Assembly: GCF_910584445.1 (NCBI RefSeq)
Contig: NZ_CAJUBO010000023.1
Span: forward strand, 1 to 40,821
DNA length: 40,821 nt
Direction: 5' to 3'
Source of the DNA: an uncultured Desulfovibrio sp.
Lineage (GTDB): Bacteria; Desulfobacterota; Desulfovibrionia; Desulfovibrionales; Desulfovibrionaceae
A program made the position numbers and the translations under genes. Under the pieces are notes generated by a model. That model worked only from the letters and a program-made list of their open reading frames with translations. It made no database searches and was not told where the DNA came from. Shown piece after piece: positions 17,976 to 26,419 of this stretch. Each line of letters starts with the position of its first letter. Position 1 is the stretch's first letter.

Positions 17976-19856
17976 ATGGACACCCCCAAGACGCAGGAAC
18001 TGCAGGATCTGCAGCAGGAACACGGCAAATTCATCACCGGTCTCGGCGGCTGGAAGCGCAGCCACGATTGCGGCAGCCTCACGGCGGCCGACAACGGGGC
18101 GGACGTCTGCCTCATGGGCTGGGTCCAGTACCGGCGTGACCACGGCGGACTCATCTTTGTGGACCTGCGCGACCGCGCGGGACTCACCCAGGTGGTCTTC
18201 AGCCCGGACATCGCGCCCGCCGCCCATGAAAACGCCCACATCCTCCGCAGTGAATACGTCATTGCCATCAGGGGACGCGTGCGCCCGCGGCCCGAAGGCA
18301 TGCTCAACCCTTCCATGCCCACCGGCGAGATCGAGGTCGTGGCGCATGAATGGAAGCTGCTCAATACCTCCAAAACGCCGCCCTTCCCCATTGAGGACCG
18401 CGCCGATGCGGGCGAGAACCTGCGCCTTGCCAACCGCGCCCTGGACCTCAGGCGGCCGCGGATGCAGGCCGCATTGCGGTTGCGGCATACCGTGACCCAG
18501 GCCATGCGCCGTTATCTGGACGAGAAGGGCTTTGTGGAGGTGGAAACGCCGGTGCTCACCAAATCCACCCCGGAAGGGGCGCGCGACTTCCTGGTGCCGA
18601 GCCGGCTCAATCCCGGCGAGTTCTATGCGCTCCCGCAGTCGCCGCAGCTTTTCAAGCAGCTGCTCATGGTGGCCGGCTTTGACCGCTATTTCCAGATCGT
18701 GCGCTGCTTCCGCGACGAAGACCTGCGCGCCGACCGCCAGCCGGAGTTCACCCAGGTGGACCTGGAAATGAGCTTTGTGGACGAGGAAGACGTCATGACC
18801 GTGGCCGAGGGGCTTATGACCGCCGTGTTTCGGGCGGCGCTCGGCCGCGAGCTGGTCACCCCCTTCCCGCGCATGACGTGGGAGGAAGCCATGGCCCGCT
18901 ACGGCGTGGACAAGCCGGATACCCGCTTCGGGCTTGAGCTGCATGACATCACGGCCCATGTGCGCGGCTCGGGCTTCAAGCTCTTCAGCCAGGCGAAGCT
19001 CGTCAAGGCCATGCGCGTGCCCGGCGGCGAGAGCCTGACGCGCAAGGAGATCGACGACCTCACGGAGTTCGTGCGTATCTACGGCGCCCAGGGACTGGCC
19101 TGGATCAAGATCCGCGAGAACGAATGGCAGTCGCCCATCGCCAAGTTCCTGTCCGCAGGGGAGCGGGAGGCCATTGCCCGCGAACTGGGCCTTGAAGTGG
19201 GCGATATCGTCTTTTTCCAGGCGGGCGAACCGGCCATGGTCAACGCGGCGCTGGGCAACCTGCGCGTGCATCTGGGGCACCAGCTGGGGCTTGTGCCCGG
19301 GGACAGCTTCAATTTCCTCTGGGTGACGCAGTTTCCGCTGTTTGAATACAGCGAGGAGGAAAAGCGCTTCGTGGCCTGTCACCATCCCTTCACCTCGCCG
19401 GCCGAAGGCCATGAGACGCTCATGACCACGGACCCCGGCGCCACCCGCGCGCGGGCCTATGACCTGGTGCTCAACGGCAACGAGGTGGGCGGCGGCTCCA
19501 TCCGCATCCACCGGGCGGACGCGCAGCGCGCCATGTTCACGGCGCTCGGCTTCAGCCCCGAGGCGGCGGAGGCGCAGTTCGGCTTTCTGCTCCAGGCGCT
19601 GGAGCAGGGCGCGCCGCCGCACGGCGGCCTCGCCTTCGGTCTGGACCGGCTGGTCATGCTGCTTTCCGGCGCCTCGAGCATCCGCGATGTCATTGCCTTC
19701 CCCAAGACGCAGAAGGCCACCTGCCTGCTCACCCAGGCGCCCTCGCCGGTGTCGGCGGCGCAGCTGCGCGAGCTGGGCCTGCGCCTGCGCGAGACCGCGC
19801 AGGAGACGCAGAAGCCGGGCCGGGGCGGTGACGGCGCGCAGGGCACGGAGGGCTGA
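17976..19856 (+). CDS. aspS: Aspartyl-tRNA synthetase (bacterial type)
   Basis: A 626-aa class II synthetase. The N-terminal anticodon-binding OB fold includes GWVQYRRDHGGLIFVDLRDRAGLTQVVF. The catalytic core includes FVEVETPVLTKSTPEGARDF, motif 2 FRDEDLRADRQPEFTQVD and motif 3 GLAFGLDRLVMLL. The long insertion between motifs 2 and 3 (GAD domain) gives the bacterial length. A tail of about 20 Gly/Glu/Thr-rich residues is unusual. The N-terminal 30 residues before the OB fold are slightly longer than in E. coli. Whether it also mischarges tRNA-Asn, as many bacterial AspRS do in genomes lacking AsnRS, cannot be judged here. The ribosome site is weak, and it is probably coupled to hisS four bases upstream. 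Confidence 0.95.
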   Translation: MDTPKTQELQDLQQEHGKFITGLGGWKRSHDCGSLTAADNGADVCLMGWVQYRRDHGGLIFVDLRDRAGLTQVVFSPDIAPAAHENAHILRSEYVIAIRGRVRPRPEGMLNPSMPTGEIEVVAHEWKLLNTSKTPPFPIEDRADAGENLRLANRALDLRRPRMQAALRLRHTVTQAMRRYLDEKGFVEVETPVLTKSTPEGARDFLVPSRLNPGEFYALPQSPQLFKQLLMVAGFDRYFQIVRCFRDEDLRADRQPEFTQVDLEMSFVDEEDVMTVAEGLMTAVFRAALGRELVTPFPRMTWEEAMARYGVDKPDTRFGLELHDITAHVRGSGFKLFSQAKLVKAMRVPGGESLTRKEIDDLTEFVRIYGAQGLAWIKIRENEWQSPIAKFLSAGEREAIARELGLEVGDIVFFQAGEPAMVNAALGNLRVHLGHQLGLVPGDSFNFLWVTQFPLFEYSEEEKRFVACHHPFTSPAEGHETLMTTDPGATRARAYDLVLNGNEVGGGSIRIHRADAQRAMFTALGFSPEAAEAQFGFLLQALEQGAPPHGGLAFGLDRLVMLLSGASSIRDVIAFPKTQKATCLLTQAPSPVSAAQLRELGLRLRETAQETQKPGRGGDGAQGTEG

Positions 19857-19862
19857 AACCGC

Positions 19863-20381
19863 ATGCTGCTGGATATCGTCACCTATCCCGACCCGCGGCT
19901 CAAGGAACGTTGCGTTCCGGTGGAAGCGATCACGGACGAGATCCGCCGGCTGGCGGCGGACATGACCGAGACCATGTACGCGGCGCCCGGCGTGGGCCTT
20001 GCCGCGCCCCAGGTGGGAAGGTCCCTGCGTCTGCTGGTCATGGACCCGGGCGTCCAGGAGGGGGAGCGGCGGCCGCGCGTGCTTGTCAATCCCGTGCTGG
20101 AGCCGCTGGGCGAGGTGATCGTCAGCGAGCAGGAGGGCTGCCTTTCGGTCCCCCTCAACTACCGCGCCGACGTGCCCCGCTGGAGCCGTGTGCGCCTGCG
20201 CGCCACGGACCTGGACGGAACGCCCATCGACGAGGAGCTGGAGGGCTTTGCCGCCGTGGTTGTCCAGCACGAGGTGGATCATCTGGACGGCACGCTCTTC
20301 ATCGACCGCATGAGCCGCCTGCGGCGCACCCTTTATGACGGCAGGGTAAAAAAATGGCTCAGGCGCAAGACTGCCGGATAG
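19863..20381 (+). CDS. def: Peptide deformylase
   Basis: A 172-aa metal-dependent hydrolase that removes the N-formyl group from new proteins. All three signature motifs are present: GVGLAAPQVG, EGCLSVP (metal-ligand Cys) and QHEVDHLDG (two His ligands and the catalytic Glu). The length is normal for the family. ATG 19863 is six bases after the aspS stop. The 3' end overlaps fmt by 28 bases, the common def-fmt pairing that couples removal and addition of formyl groups. Confidence 0.96.
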   Translation: MLLDIVTYPDPRLKERCVPVEAITDEIRRLAADMTETMYAAPGVGLAAPQVGRSLRLLVMDPGVQEGERRPRVLVNPVLEPLGEVIVSEQEGCLSVPLNYRADVPRWSRVRLRATDLDGTPIDEELEGFAAVVVQHEVDHLDGTLFIDRMSRLRRTLYDGRVKKWLRRKTAG

Positions 20382-21361
20382 TCTTCATGGGCACCCCCGA
20401 CTTCGCGGCGGTGGTGCTGGAACAGCTTGTCCGCTGGCCGGGCGGCCGCGTGGCTGCCGTCTATACCCAGCCGGACAGGCCGCGCGGACGGGGCATGAAG
20501 CTCGTGCCTTCGCCAGTGAAAACGCTGGCGGAAGACCTCGGCCTTGAGGTGCGACAGCCGGAGAATTTCAGGAGCGCGGAGGAGCGGGAACGGCTTGCCG
20601 CGCTTGCGCCCGACCTGCTCGTGGTGGCGGCCTACGGGCTGCTTTTGCCCGGGGCCGTGCTGGACGCGGCGCGTATCGCCCCACTCAATGTGCACGCGTC
20701 GCTTTTGCCGCGCTATCGCGGCGCGGCCCCCATCCAGCGTGCCATCATGGAAAACTGGGCGCCGGACGCCGTGACCGGCGTTTCGCTCATGCGTATGGAA
20801 CCGAGCCTGGATACCGGCCCGGTCTATGCGGCCCGCTCCGTGCCCATTGCCGGGCGCACGGCGGGCGAACTGACGGCCGTCCTGGCCCGCGCCGGGGCGG
20901 AACTGCTGCTGGACACGCTGGACGGCATCGTGGCGGGCACTGTGCCCGCCGTGCCACAGGATGCTTCGGCCGCCACCCATGCGGCCAAGCTTTCCAAGGC
21001 GGACGGCAGGATCGACTGGACGCTTCCCGTGGCCCGGGTCGATGCGCTGGTGCGCGGCGTCACCCCCGCACCGGGGGCGCGCACGCTTGTCCTGCCCCGT
21101 GGCACGGCGGAGCCGCTGGAGCTGCGTATCCTGGCCGGGCACGCGGGGGACGCGGCAGCCGGGGGCGCGCTCCCCCCTGCCGGGACCATCGCAAAGCTCC
21201 CGGCCGGCCTTGGCGTGGCCTGCGCCGACGGATTCTACATGCTCGACAGGGTGCGGCCCACAGGGCGCAAGGATATGGAGGGCATGGCCTTTGCCAACGG
21301 CTATGCCCCCGTGCGGGCGCTGGGACCCGGGGCATTCGGGCCGCAAGGGGGCGCGGCCTGA
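20354..21361 (+). CDS. fmt: Methionyl-tRNA formyltransferase
   Basis: A 335-aa enzyme that formylates initiator Met-tRNA using 10-formyl-tetrahydrofolate. The N-terminus RIVFMGTPDFAAVVLEQL is characteristic. The catalytic motif is LNVHASLLPRYRGAAPIQRAI (Asn, His and the SLLPxxRG loop), and Asp lies in EPSLDTGPV. The C-terminal domain begins near KADGRIDW and ends with short Gly/Ala-rich sequence. The start overlaps def. It is followed two bases later by the DUF116 gene. Confidence 0.95.
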   Translation: MAQAQDCRIVFMGTPDFAAVVLEQLVRWPGGRVAAVYTQPDRPRGRGMKLVPSPVKTLAEDLGLEVRQPENFRSAEERERLAALAPDLLVVAAYGLLLPGAVLDAARIAPLNVHASLLPRYRGAAPIQRAIMENWAPDAVTGVSLMRMEPSLDTGPVYAARSVPIAGRTAGELTAVLARAGAELLLDTLDGIVAGTVPAVPQDASAATHAAKLSKADGRIDWTLPVARVDALVRGVTPAPGARTLVLPRGTAEPLELRILAGHAGDAAAGGALPPAGTIAKLPAGLGVACADGFYMLDRVRPTGRKDMEGMAFANGYAPVRALGPGAFGPQGGAA

Positions 21362-21363
21362 CC

Positions 21364-22194
21364 ATGTGGCCGGCCAAGTCGCCGCATTCCCTGCCGCCCG
21401 GGCAGTATGGCGGGGGCCGCAAGCGGATCTTCATCGGACTCATGGTTGCCAGTTGTCTGGCCTTCTGTCTGGTGATCTTCGCGTTTCTTGTGCTGCCCTG
21501 GCTGGTGCCGGGCGGCGTGATGGCGACGTGGCTTCCGTTGCTGAGCGTAAGCTGCGGTCTTGCGGTCATCGCCCTGCTGGCGTGGCTCTGCGCCACGCTC
21601 ATTTTTCATATCTACACCGGGCGCCGCCTGCCGGGCATTTCCTGGGTGCGGCATGTGCTGGTGCGCTTGTTTCTGCCGTTCATGGAAAGCCTGGGGCGCG
21701 TGTGCGGCATCGGACGCACCGCGGTGCGCCGTTCCTTTGTCAAGGTGAACAATGAGCTGGTGCTTGCGGAAGGCGTGCGCGTCCCCGCGCGGGACCTGCT
21801 GCTTCTGCTGCCCCATTGCGTCCAGAACAGCCGCTGCCGGCACCGCATTTCTCCCGAGCCGGACAACTGCCGCCGTTGCGGCGCCTGCCAGATAGGGCCG
21901 CTGCTGGACCTGCGGGACCGTCTGGGTTTTCGCCTTGCCCTGGCTACCGGCGGCACCATCGCGCGCCGCATCGTCGTCGAATGCCGCCCGGCCTGCATTG
22001 TGGCCGTGGCCTGCGAGCGCGATCTCGTTTCCGGCATTCAGGACAGCTATCCCCTGCCGGTCTTTGGTGTCCTCAATGAGCGGCCGCACGGTCCCTGCCG
22101 GGATACGCTCGTGCCCCTGACCGCTGTGGAGGATGCCCTGGCCCGCTTTCTGCGGCGGGACGACGCGGCATGCGGGGCAGGGGAGCGTCCATGA
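21364..22194 (+). CDS. DUF116-family membrane protein with cysteine cluster
   Basis: A 276-aa protein of a poorly characterised family. Two N-terminal hydrophobic segments are seen, about 21-47 and 52-79. A soluble domain has eight or more cysteines: HCVQNSRCRH, NCRRCGACQIG (about 152-180), ECRPACIVAVACERD (about 205-220) and GPCRDT. That pattern suggests metal or Fe-S binding. DUF116 genes often sit beside fmt and rsmB in Desulfovibrio-type genomes (from memory), as here. The stop overlaps the rsmB start (ATGA). The biochemical role is unknown; a link to translation or formyl metabolism rests on position only. Confidence 0.8.
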   Translation: MWPAKSPHSLPPGQYGGGRKRIFIGLMVASCLAFCLVIFAFLVLPWLVPGGVMATWLPLLSVSCGLAVIALLAWLCATLIFHIYTGRRLPGISWVRHVLVRLFLPFMESLGRVCGIGRTAVRRSFVKVNNELVLAEGVRVPARDLLLLLPHCVQNSRCRHRISPEPDNCRRCGACQIGPLLDLRDRLGFRLALATGGTIARRIVVECRPACIVAVACERDLVSGIQDSYPLPVFGVLNERPHGPCRDTLVPLTAVEDALARFLRRDDAACGAGERP

Positions 22195-23570
22195 AGGTCC
22201 CGGACGCGCCTGCCCGCAAGGGCGGGGAGCGTTGCGCCCGGTCGGGAGCGGATGCCCGGGAGTGCGCTGTCCTGGCTCTGGAACTCATGGATGAAGGCAT
22301 GCCCATTCAAGCCGCCGTGGACGCGGTGCTGGCGGGGAGCGATCCGCCGGCCCGCGAGCGGCGCCTCTGTTCGGAACTGGTCTATGGCTGCGCCCGGGAG
22401 CGCATCCGTTGCGAAGCCATTCTCGGGCGCCTTCTGCGGCGCCCCGCCGGCCTGCCCCGGCCCATGCTCCACTGCCTCGCCATTGCGGTCCACAGTCTGC
22501 TCTTTCAGGAGCGCATTCCCGCGCATGCCGCCATTTCCGCGGCTGTGCGCCAGGTGGACGACCGTTACGGCGTCCGGCTCGCCAGAGTGGCAAACGGCGT
22601 CTTGCGGTCTTTGCAGCGTCTGGGCGATGCGCCGCGGGATGCGGCGTGGTATGAGGAGGCGCGGGACGCGCCCGGCCAGCGGGCATGGCGCGCGGCATGC
22701 CGCTTCTGGAGCATGCCCCCGGAGATCGCGGATCTCTGGCGCGATGCCTATGGCGAGGAAACCGCGTTGGCGCTTCTGCGGCGCTGTTTCCAGCGCCCGT
22801 GGACGGGCATCCGCATCAATGCCAGGCACCCCCTGGCAACGGCGGCGCGCCGGTCTTTGGAGGCGGCGGCGCCGGAAGCGGCGTGCGCGGCTGTGGGCGC
22901 CTGGGGCCTGGCCTTTGCGCCCGGCGCGCTGCCTGAGCAAGCACTGGGCATGCCTCTGGCGGCGTTGCGAACGGCGGGCGTTCTGGAGTTTCAATCCGCA
23001 GGTTCGCAAGTCATCCTTCAGGAACTGGGGCTTCTGGACTGGGACGCGCCGGTCTGGGACGCCTGCGCGGGCGTTGGCGGCAAATCCCGGGCGCTGCTGG
23101 AGGCGGGCGTTCCGGTGCGCCTTGCCACGGACCTATCCCGGGGACGACTCGGGCGGGCGCGGGCGATGCCGTCCGAAGGGACCTTTCCGGCGCTGCTCAT
23201 TGCGGATGCGGCGCGGCCGCCGGTGCGCGCCTGGGACGGCCACATTCTGGCGGATGCCCCGTGCAGCGGACTCGGGGTCCTCGGACGCCGGCCGGACATC
23301 CGTTTTCCCGGCCGGCGCAGCATGGCGGTCTTGCGCGAATATCCCGAAACGCAAGGCCGCATTCTGACGGCCCTTGCCGCGCGCCTCCAGCCCGGGCGCG
23401 AGCTGGCCTATCTCACCTGTACGCTCAATCCCTCGGAAAATGAGGCGGTGGTGGCTTCCCTGAGGGAAGCGGATACGGCCCTGGAGCTTGTCCGTTCCTG
23501 GAGCACGCCCATGTCCCACCCCTGGCTCGAGGGCATGTACGGCGCGGTGGTGCGTCGCCGGCGCTTTTGA
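22191..23570 (+). CDS. rsmB: 16S rRNA m5C methyltransferase RsmB/Sun-like
   Basis: A 459-aa protein with an N-terminal NusB-like RNA-binding domain (from ARECAVLALELM) and a C-terminal SAM methyltransferase of the RsmB/NOP2 type. Motif I is DACAGVGGKSRALLE (about 290). Motif IV is DAPCSGLG with the Pro-Cys pair (about 355). Motif VI is YLTCTLNPSENEAVV, whose TC carries the catalytic cysteine. The RPDIRF stretch also fits RsmB. GGGAG lies six bases before ATG 22191, which overlaps the DUF116 stop. A second in-frame ATG at 22170 lacks such a site. The spacer around 205-260 is Ala-rich and poorly conserved-looking. It ends four bases from the convergent parB. Confidence 0.88.
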   Translation: MKVPDAPARKGGERCARSGADARECAVLALELMDEGMPIQAAVDAVLAGSDPPARERRLCSELVYGCARERIRCEAILGRLLRRPAGLPRPMLHCLAIAVHSLLFQERIPAHAAISAAVRQVDDRYGVRLARVANGVLRSLQRLGDAPRDAAWYEEARDAPGQRAWRAACRFWSMPPEIADLWRDAYGEETALALLRRCFQRPWTGIRINARHPLATAARRSLEAAAPEAACAAVGAWGLAFAPGALPEQALGMPLAALRTAGVLEFQSAGSQVILQELGLLDWDAPVWDACAGVGGKSRALLEAGVPVRLATDLSRGRLGRARAMPSEGTFPALLIADAARPPVRAWDGHILADAPCSGLGVLGRRPDIRFPGRRSMAVLREYPETQGRILTALAARLQPGRELAYLTCTLNPSENEAVVASLREADTALELVRSWSTPMSHPWLEGMYGAVVRRRRF

Positions 23571-23574
23571 GTTT

Positions 23575-24492
23575 TCAGGGTTCCTCGGGGGCAAGTCCCA
23601 GGCGCTCCAGGAGGGCGCGCAGATCTTCCGGGCTTGCGTAGGCAAGGGTGATGCGCCCCTTGCGCGCGCTGCCGCTGATCCGTACCGGACAGGCGAGGGC
23701 ATCGCAGAGGCGCGCCCGCAGATCTTCCAGCTGCGCCGGGGCGGCGTGCCGCGTTGCGGCGCTTCCGCCCCGCTCCGATCCCGGCGCGGCGCTCGCCGCT
23801 TCCCAGGGAAAGCCGCCCGCATGGCGCCAGTGCGCGGCCGCTTCCTCGGCCTCGCGCACGGTCAGGCCGTTGGCGACGATACGCAGGCGCAGGGCCTCGG
23901 CCGCCTGTTCTTCATCGATGCCCAGCAGGCAACGACCGTGGCCCGGCGTGATCCGCCCCTGGCGCAGGTCGTCCAGCGCCGCCTCGCCCAGCTGGAGCAG
24001 GCGCAGGGCATTGGCGACGGCCGGCCTGCTCTTGCCGAGCCGGGCCGCCAGCTCCTCCTGCGTGAGGTTGAGGGTCTCGCGCAGCGCCTGGAGGGCCTGT
24101 GCCTCCTCAACAGGATTGAGGTCCTCGCGCTGGAGATTCTCGATGAGCGCGGCGGCCATGGCTTCCTGCTCATCCATGTGGCGCACGTAGACCGGGACCT
24201 CGGTGAGTCCGGCCTTGGCCGCGGCGCGCCAGCGACGCTCGCCCGCCACGATCTGATACCGTTCGCCGTCCTCCAGGGGCCGCACCAGAAGCGGCTGGAT
24301 GATGCCCTGCCGCCGGATGGACTCCGCCAGTTCTTCCAGCGCCTCCGCGGCAAACGCGCGCCTGGGCTGCGCGGGATTGGCAACCAGCGCCGAGAGCGGC
24401 AGGTCGCGCGGTGTTTCCGTTGTGCCTTGCGGCGCTGCGTGCTCGAACAGCGCGTCCAGTCCCCGGCCCAGTCCCCGAGCGGCAGTGACCAT
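23575..24492 (-). CDS. parB: Chromosome-partitioning protein ParB
   Basis: A 305-aa CTP-dependent DNA-binding protein that loads at parS and spreads. The N-terminus GLGRGLDALF is typical of chromosomal ParB. Boxes include LVANPAQPRRAF, GERRWRAAAKAG and ENLQREDLNPVEEAQAL. The helix-turn-helix is TQEELAARLGKSRPAVANALRLLQL. The C-terminal dimerisation part follows a Gly/Ser/Ala linker. ATG 24492 is preceded by GAGGAAAG. Unlike usual parAB operons, it is separated from parA by about 610 bases containing a gene on the opposite strand. Confidence 0.94.
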   Translation of the reverse strand: MVTAARGLGRGLDALFEHAAPQGTTETPRDLPLSALVANPAQPRRAFAAEALEELAESIRRQGIIQPLLVRPLEDGERYQIVAGERRWRAAAKAGLTEVPVYVRHMDEQEAMAAALIENLQREDLNPVEEAQALQALRETLNLTQEELAARLGKSRPAVANALRLLQLGEAALDDLRQGRITPGHGRCLLGIDEEQAAEALRLRIVANGLTVREAEEAAAHWRHAGGFPWEAASAAPGSERGGSAATRHAAPAQLEDLRARLCDALACPVRISGSARKGRITLAYASPEDLRALLERLGLAPEEP

Positions 24493-24651
24493 GATGCTTT
24501 CCTCGTCGTTTTCACGCGCTGTGCGTCTGCGGGCGCAACGCGCATGCAACCATATCTGCGTCAGCACAAGGCGCGGGCACATTCCCCCCCCGCGCCGGCT
24601 GCGTTGCGGACCCGGAGCCTGCAACGCGAAAAGGCTCCCCACAGATCCGCT

Positions 24652-24680
24652 TTGACTTTTCGCCGCATCAGCGTTTAAAA
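24652..24680 (+). promoter_or_regulatory. Candidate promoter for the zinc-ribbon gene
   Basis: TTGACT (24652-24657), 17 bases, then TTAAAA (24675-24680). It is followed by a GGACCCG/CGGGTCC hairpin at 24701-24717 in the leader and by ATG 24749. Confidence 0.45.
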
Positions 24681-24740
24681 CATTCCACTCCCGCGCTCAT
24701 GGACCCGCGGCGGGTCCGCACGCGCCGGGCTTCTTCAGGG

Positions 24741-24756
24741 AGTTTCACATGAAGGA
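24741..24756. promoter_or_regulatory. parS-like sequence over a start codon
   Basis: AGTTTCACATGAAGGA matches 12 of 16 positions of TGTTTCACGTGAAACA and contains the ATG of the zinc-ribbon gene. It may be chance, but it lies between parA and parB, where ParB could spread from the main parS 1.3 kb away. Confidence 0.3.
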
Positions 24757-25138
24757 ACAGGTCCACTATCTCACGGATGAGCGCGGCAACATCGTTGCGG
24801 TCCAGATCCCCCTGACCCTGTGGGAACGTCTCAAGCCCCTGCTCCGGTCCGGCGGCTGCGCGGAGGAAACGGCGGATGCCCCTGCCCCCGAGCCGCTGGA
24901 GGCCTTTGCGGAATTTTTGCGGTATTGGGATTTCCGCTATCCCTATGACCCGGCGGTCAAATGTCCGCAGTGCGGCCATCACGTTGCGGACTGGCGCACC
25001 GAACCCGGGCATCCCTTCCGTCTTGCCAATGCCAATCTCGGGGGCCTGCTCGTTTTTCATTGCCAGAAATGCGGCGCCACCATCCGTCAGAAGCATTTCC
25101 GGGATCATGTGGCGCTGGAATCCACCCCGGGCGCCTGA
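24749..25138 (+). CDS. Zinc-ribbon protein antisense between parA and parB
   Basis: A 129-aa protein of unknown function. The N-terminus HYLTDERGNIVAVQIPLTLWERL looks like the short beta-strand and helix start seen in some small antitoxin or regulator proteins. A linker rich in Ala, Pro and Glu follows. The C-terminal half has CPQCG (about 71-75) and CQKCG (about 103-107), a classical four-cysteine zinc ribbon. Its reading direction is opposite to parA and parB. Its 3' end overlaps the parA 3' end by 34 bases, and its start diverges from parB. GGAG lies nine bases before ATG 24749, with its own candidate promoter. DNA or RNA binding is plausible but unproven. Confidence 0.75.
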   Translation: MKEQVHYLTDERGNIVAVQIPLTLWERLKPLLRSGGCAEETADAPAPEPLEAFAEFLRYWDFRYPYDPAVKCPQCGHHVADWRTEPGHPFRLANANLGGLLVFHCQKCGATIRQKHFRDHVALESTPGA

Positions 25139-25926
25139 GCCTGGGGGCGCATCGGCCGCCGCGAAGGCCGGCGCAGCACCACTTCCTTGGCAAGGCCAAG
25201 GTATGCCTCCGCCCCCTTGGATTTGATGTCGTAGTGGATGATGGATTTTCCATGGCTGGGCGCTTCGGACAGGCGCACGTTGCGCGGGATCACCGTTTCA
25301 AAAAGGTGATCGGGAAAGCAGCGGCGCACCTCGTTTTTTACTTCCCGCGTCAGCCTGTTGCGGATGTCGTACATGGTGAGGACAACGCCCAGGAGGCCAA
25401 GCTCGGGATTGAGCCGCTTCTTGACCTGTTCATAGGTCTGGAGGAGCTTGACGATGCCTTCAAGCGCAAAAAACTCGCACTGCAACGGAATAAGCAGCTC
25501 GCGGGACGCGCACAATGCGTTGAGCGTGAGCAGCCCCAGAGAAGGCGGACAATCAAGGATGATGTATTCGTACTCGTCCTGAACGCGTTTGAGGCATTCA
25601 TCAAGAAAAAATTCCCGCGCCATCTTGTCCACCAGTTCCAGTTCCACGGCGACGAGGTTGGTACTGGCCGGCAGCAGGTCAAGGAACGGCGTGCGGCAGG
25701 AGACGATGCTCCCGCGCACGGCGTCGGGCGTGTAGAAGGTCGAGTAGAGGTCCGCCCGCAGTTCTTCCTGACTGAATCCCAGGCCGCTGGTGCTGTTGGC
25801 CTGCGGATCGCAATCCACAAGCAGCACCTTTTTTTCCATGACGGCCAGGGCAGCGCCCAGGTTGATGGCCGTGGTGGTTTTCCCCACGCCACCTTTCTGG
25901 TTGGCGATGGAAATGATGCGCGCCAT
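25105..25926 (-). CDS. parA: Chromosome-partitioning ATPase ParA/Soj
   Basis: A 273-aa deviant-Walker ATPase that works with ParB to segregate origins. It begins ARIISIANQKGGVGKTTTAINLG (deviant Walker A with the signature lysine). VLLVDCDPQANSTSGLG and IILDCPPSLGLLTLNAL (Walker B) follow, and the C-terminus has PRNVRLSEAPSHGKSI. The size is that of chromosomal Soj rather than plasmid ParA with a long N-terminus. GGGAGC precedes ATG 25926; longer readings upstream run through the palindromic leader and are rejected. The last about 20 residues (RRPSRRPMRPQAQAPG) are basic and Pro-rich and overlap the antisense zinc-ribbon gene. Confidence 0.95.
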   Translation of the reverse strand: MARIISIANQKGGVGKTTTAINLGAALAVMEKKVLLVDCDPQANSTSGLGFSQEELRADLYSTFYTPDAVRGSIVSCRTPFLDLLPASTNLVAVELELVDKMAREFFLDECLKRVQDEYEYIILDCPPSLGLLTLNALCASRELLIPLQCEFFALEGIVKLLQTYEQVKKRLNPELGLLGVVLTMYDIRNRLTREVKNEVRRCFPDHLFETVIPRNVRLSEAPSHGKSIIHYDIKSKGAEAYLGLAKEVVLRRPSRRPMRPQAQAPGVDSSAT

Positions 25927-25974
25927 GAATGCTCCCTTCTCTAGCTGTTTTTCCGAAAACCCTGTGCCCGCCTG

Positions 25975-26035
25975 CCGTATTTTCCCTGTTGGGCATGATG
26001 TTTTACATGAAACATCATGCCGGCGGAAAATACGG
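25975..26035. promoter_or_regulatory. Extended palindrome containing a degenerate parS, upstream of parA
   Basis: Outer arms CCGTATTTTCC (25975-25985) and GGAAAATACGG (26025-26035) enclose inner arms GGCATGATGTTT (25992-26003) and AAACATCATGCC (26010-26021). The centre TGTTTTACATGAAACA (25999-26014) matches 14 of 16 parS positions. It lies 49 bases before the parA start, so ParB or ParA binding here could regulate parA. It could also form a cruciform or mRNA hairpin. Confidence 0.6.
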
Positions 26036-26078
26036 AGCGTTGCGGGCGTCCTTCCGGCTGGACCGCGCGGGCATGTCA

Positions 26079-26094
26079 TGTTTCACGTGAAACG
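26079..26094. promoter_or_regulatory. parS centromere site
   Basis: TGTTTCACGTGAAACG contains the perfect 14-bp palindrome GTTTCACGTGAAAC (26080-26093), the conserved bacterial parS core; 15 of 16 bases match the Bacillus consensus. It lies 153 bases upstream of parA, the usual position of a primary parS. Confidence 0.92.
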
Positions 26095-26419
26095 TCAACG
26101 CGGTCCAGTTGGAGAGAGCGTCGTCTGCTGCGTTTGTAAAAAAGCCTTGGCCGCGAGTCAAGCCGCGCCGGCAGAGCCGCGCGGCTGGCCCGCCGGAGAA
26201 ACGCGTGCCTTTCGCTTGGCTGTCGCCATGACATTCACGTGATCATTTTCAGGAAATGCACGAAGCGCGGCACCGAGGTCGCCCCAGAGCGGGGCTTGCG
26301 TCCCTCGCCCGTTCAGGCTATGCAGAAAACCGAGGAAAGGGGCGCGGCCAGTGGCCGCCGGGCGTGTGCCCGCATCCCGGCGAGGGATCTTTCAGTTTTT
26401 CGTGGAGCTTGAAAACATC
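26095..26419. other. Intergenic region between parS and the DsbA-like gene
   Basis: No credible gene. TCACGTGA at 26235-26242 is a parS core with poor flanks. No clear promoter was recognised, though transcripts must diverge from here towards parA and the thiol oxidoreductase. Confidence 0.5.

Noticed and set aside
26232..26245. Third parS (TCACGTGA core)
   Set aside because: Only 9 of 14 bases match outside a common E-box-like core.
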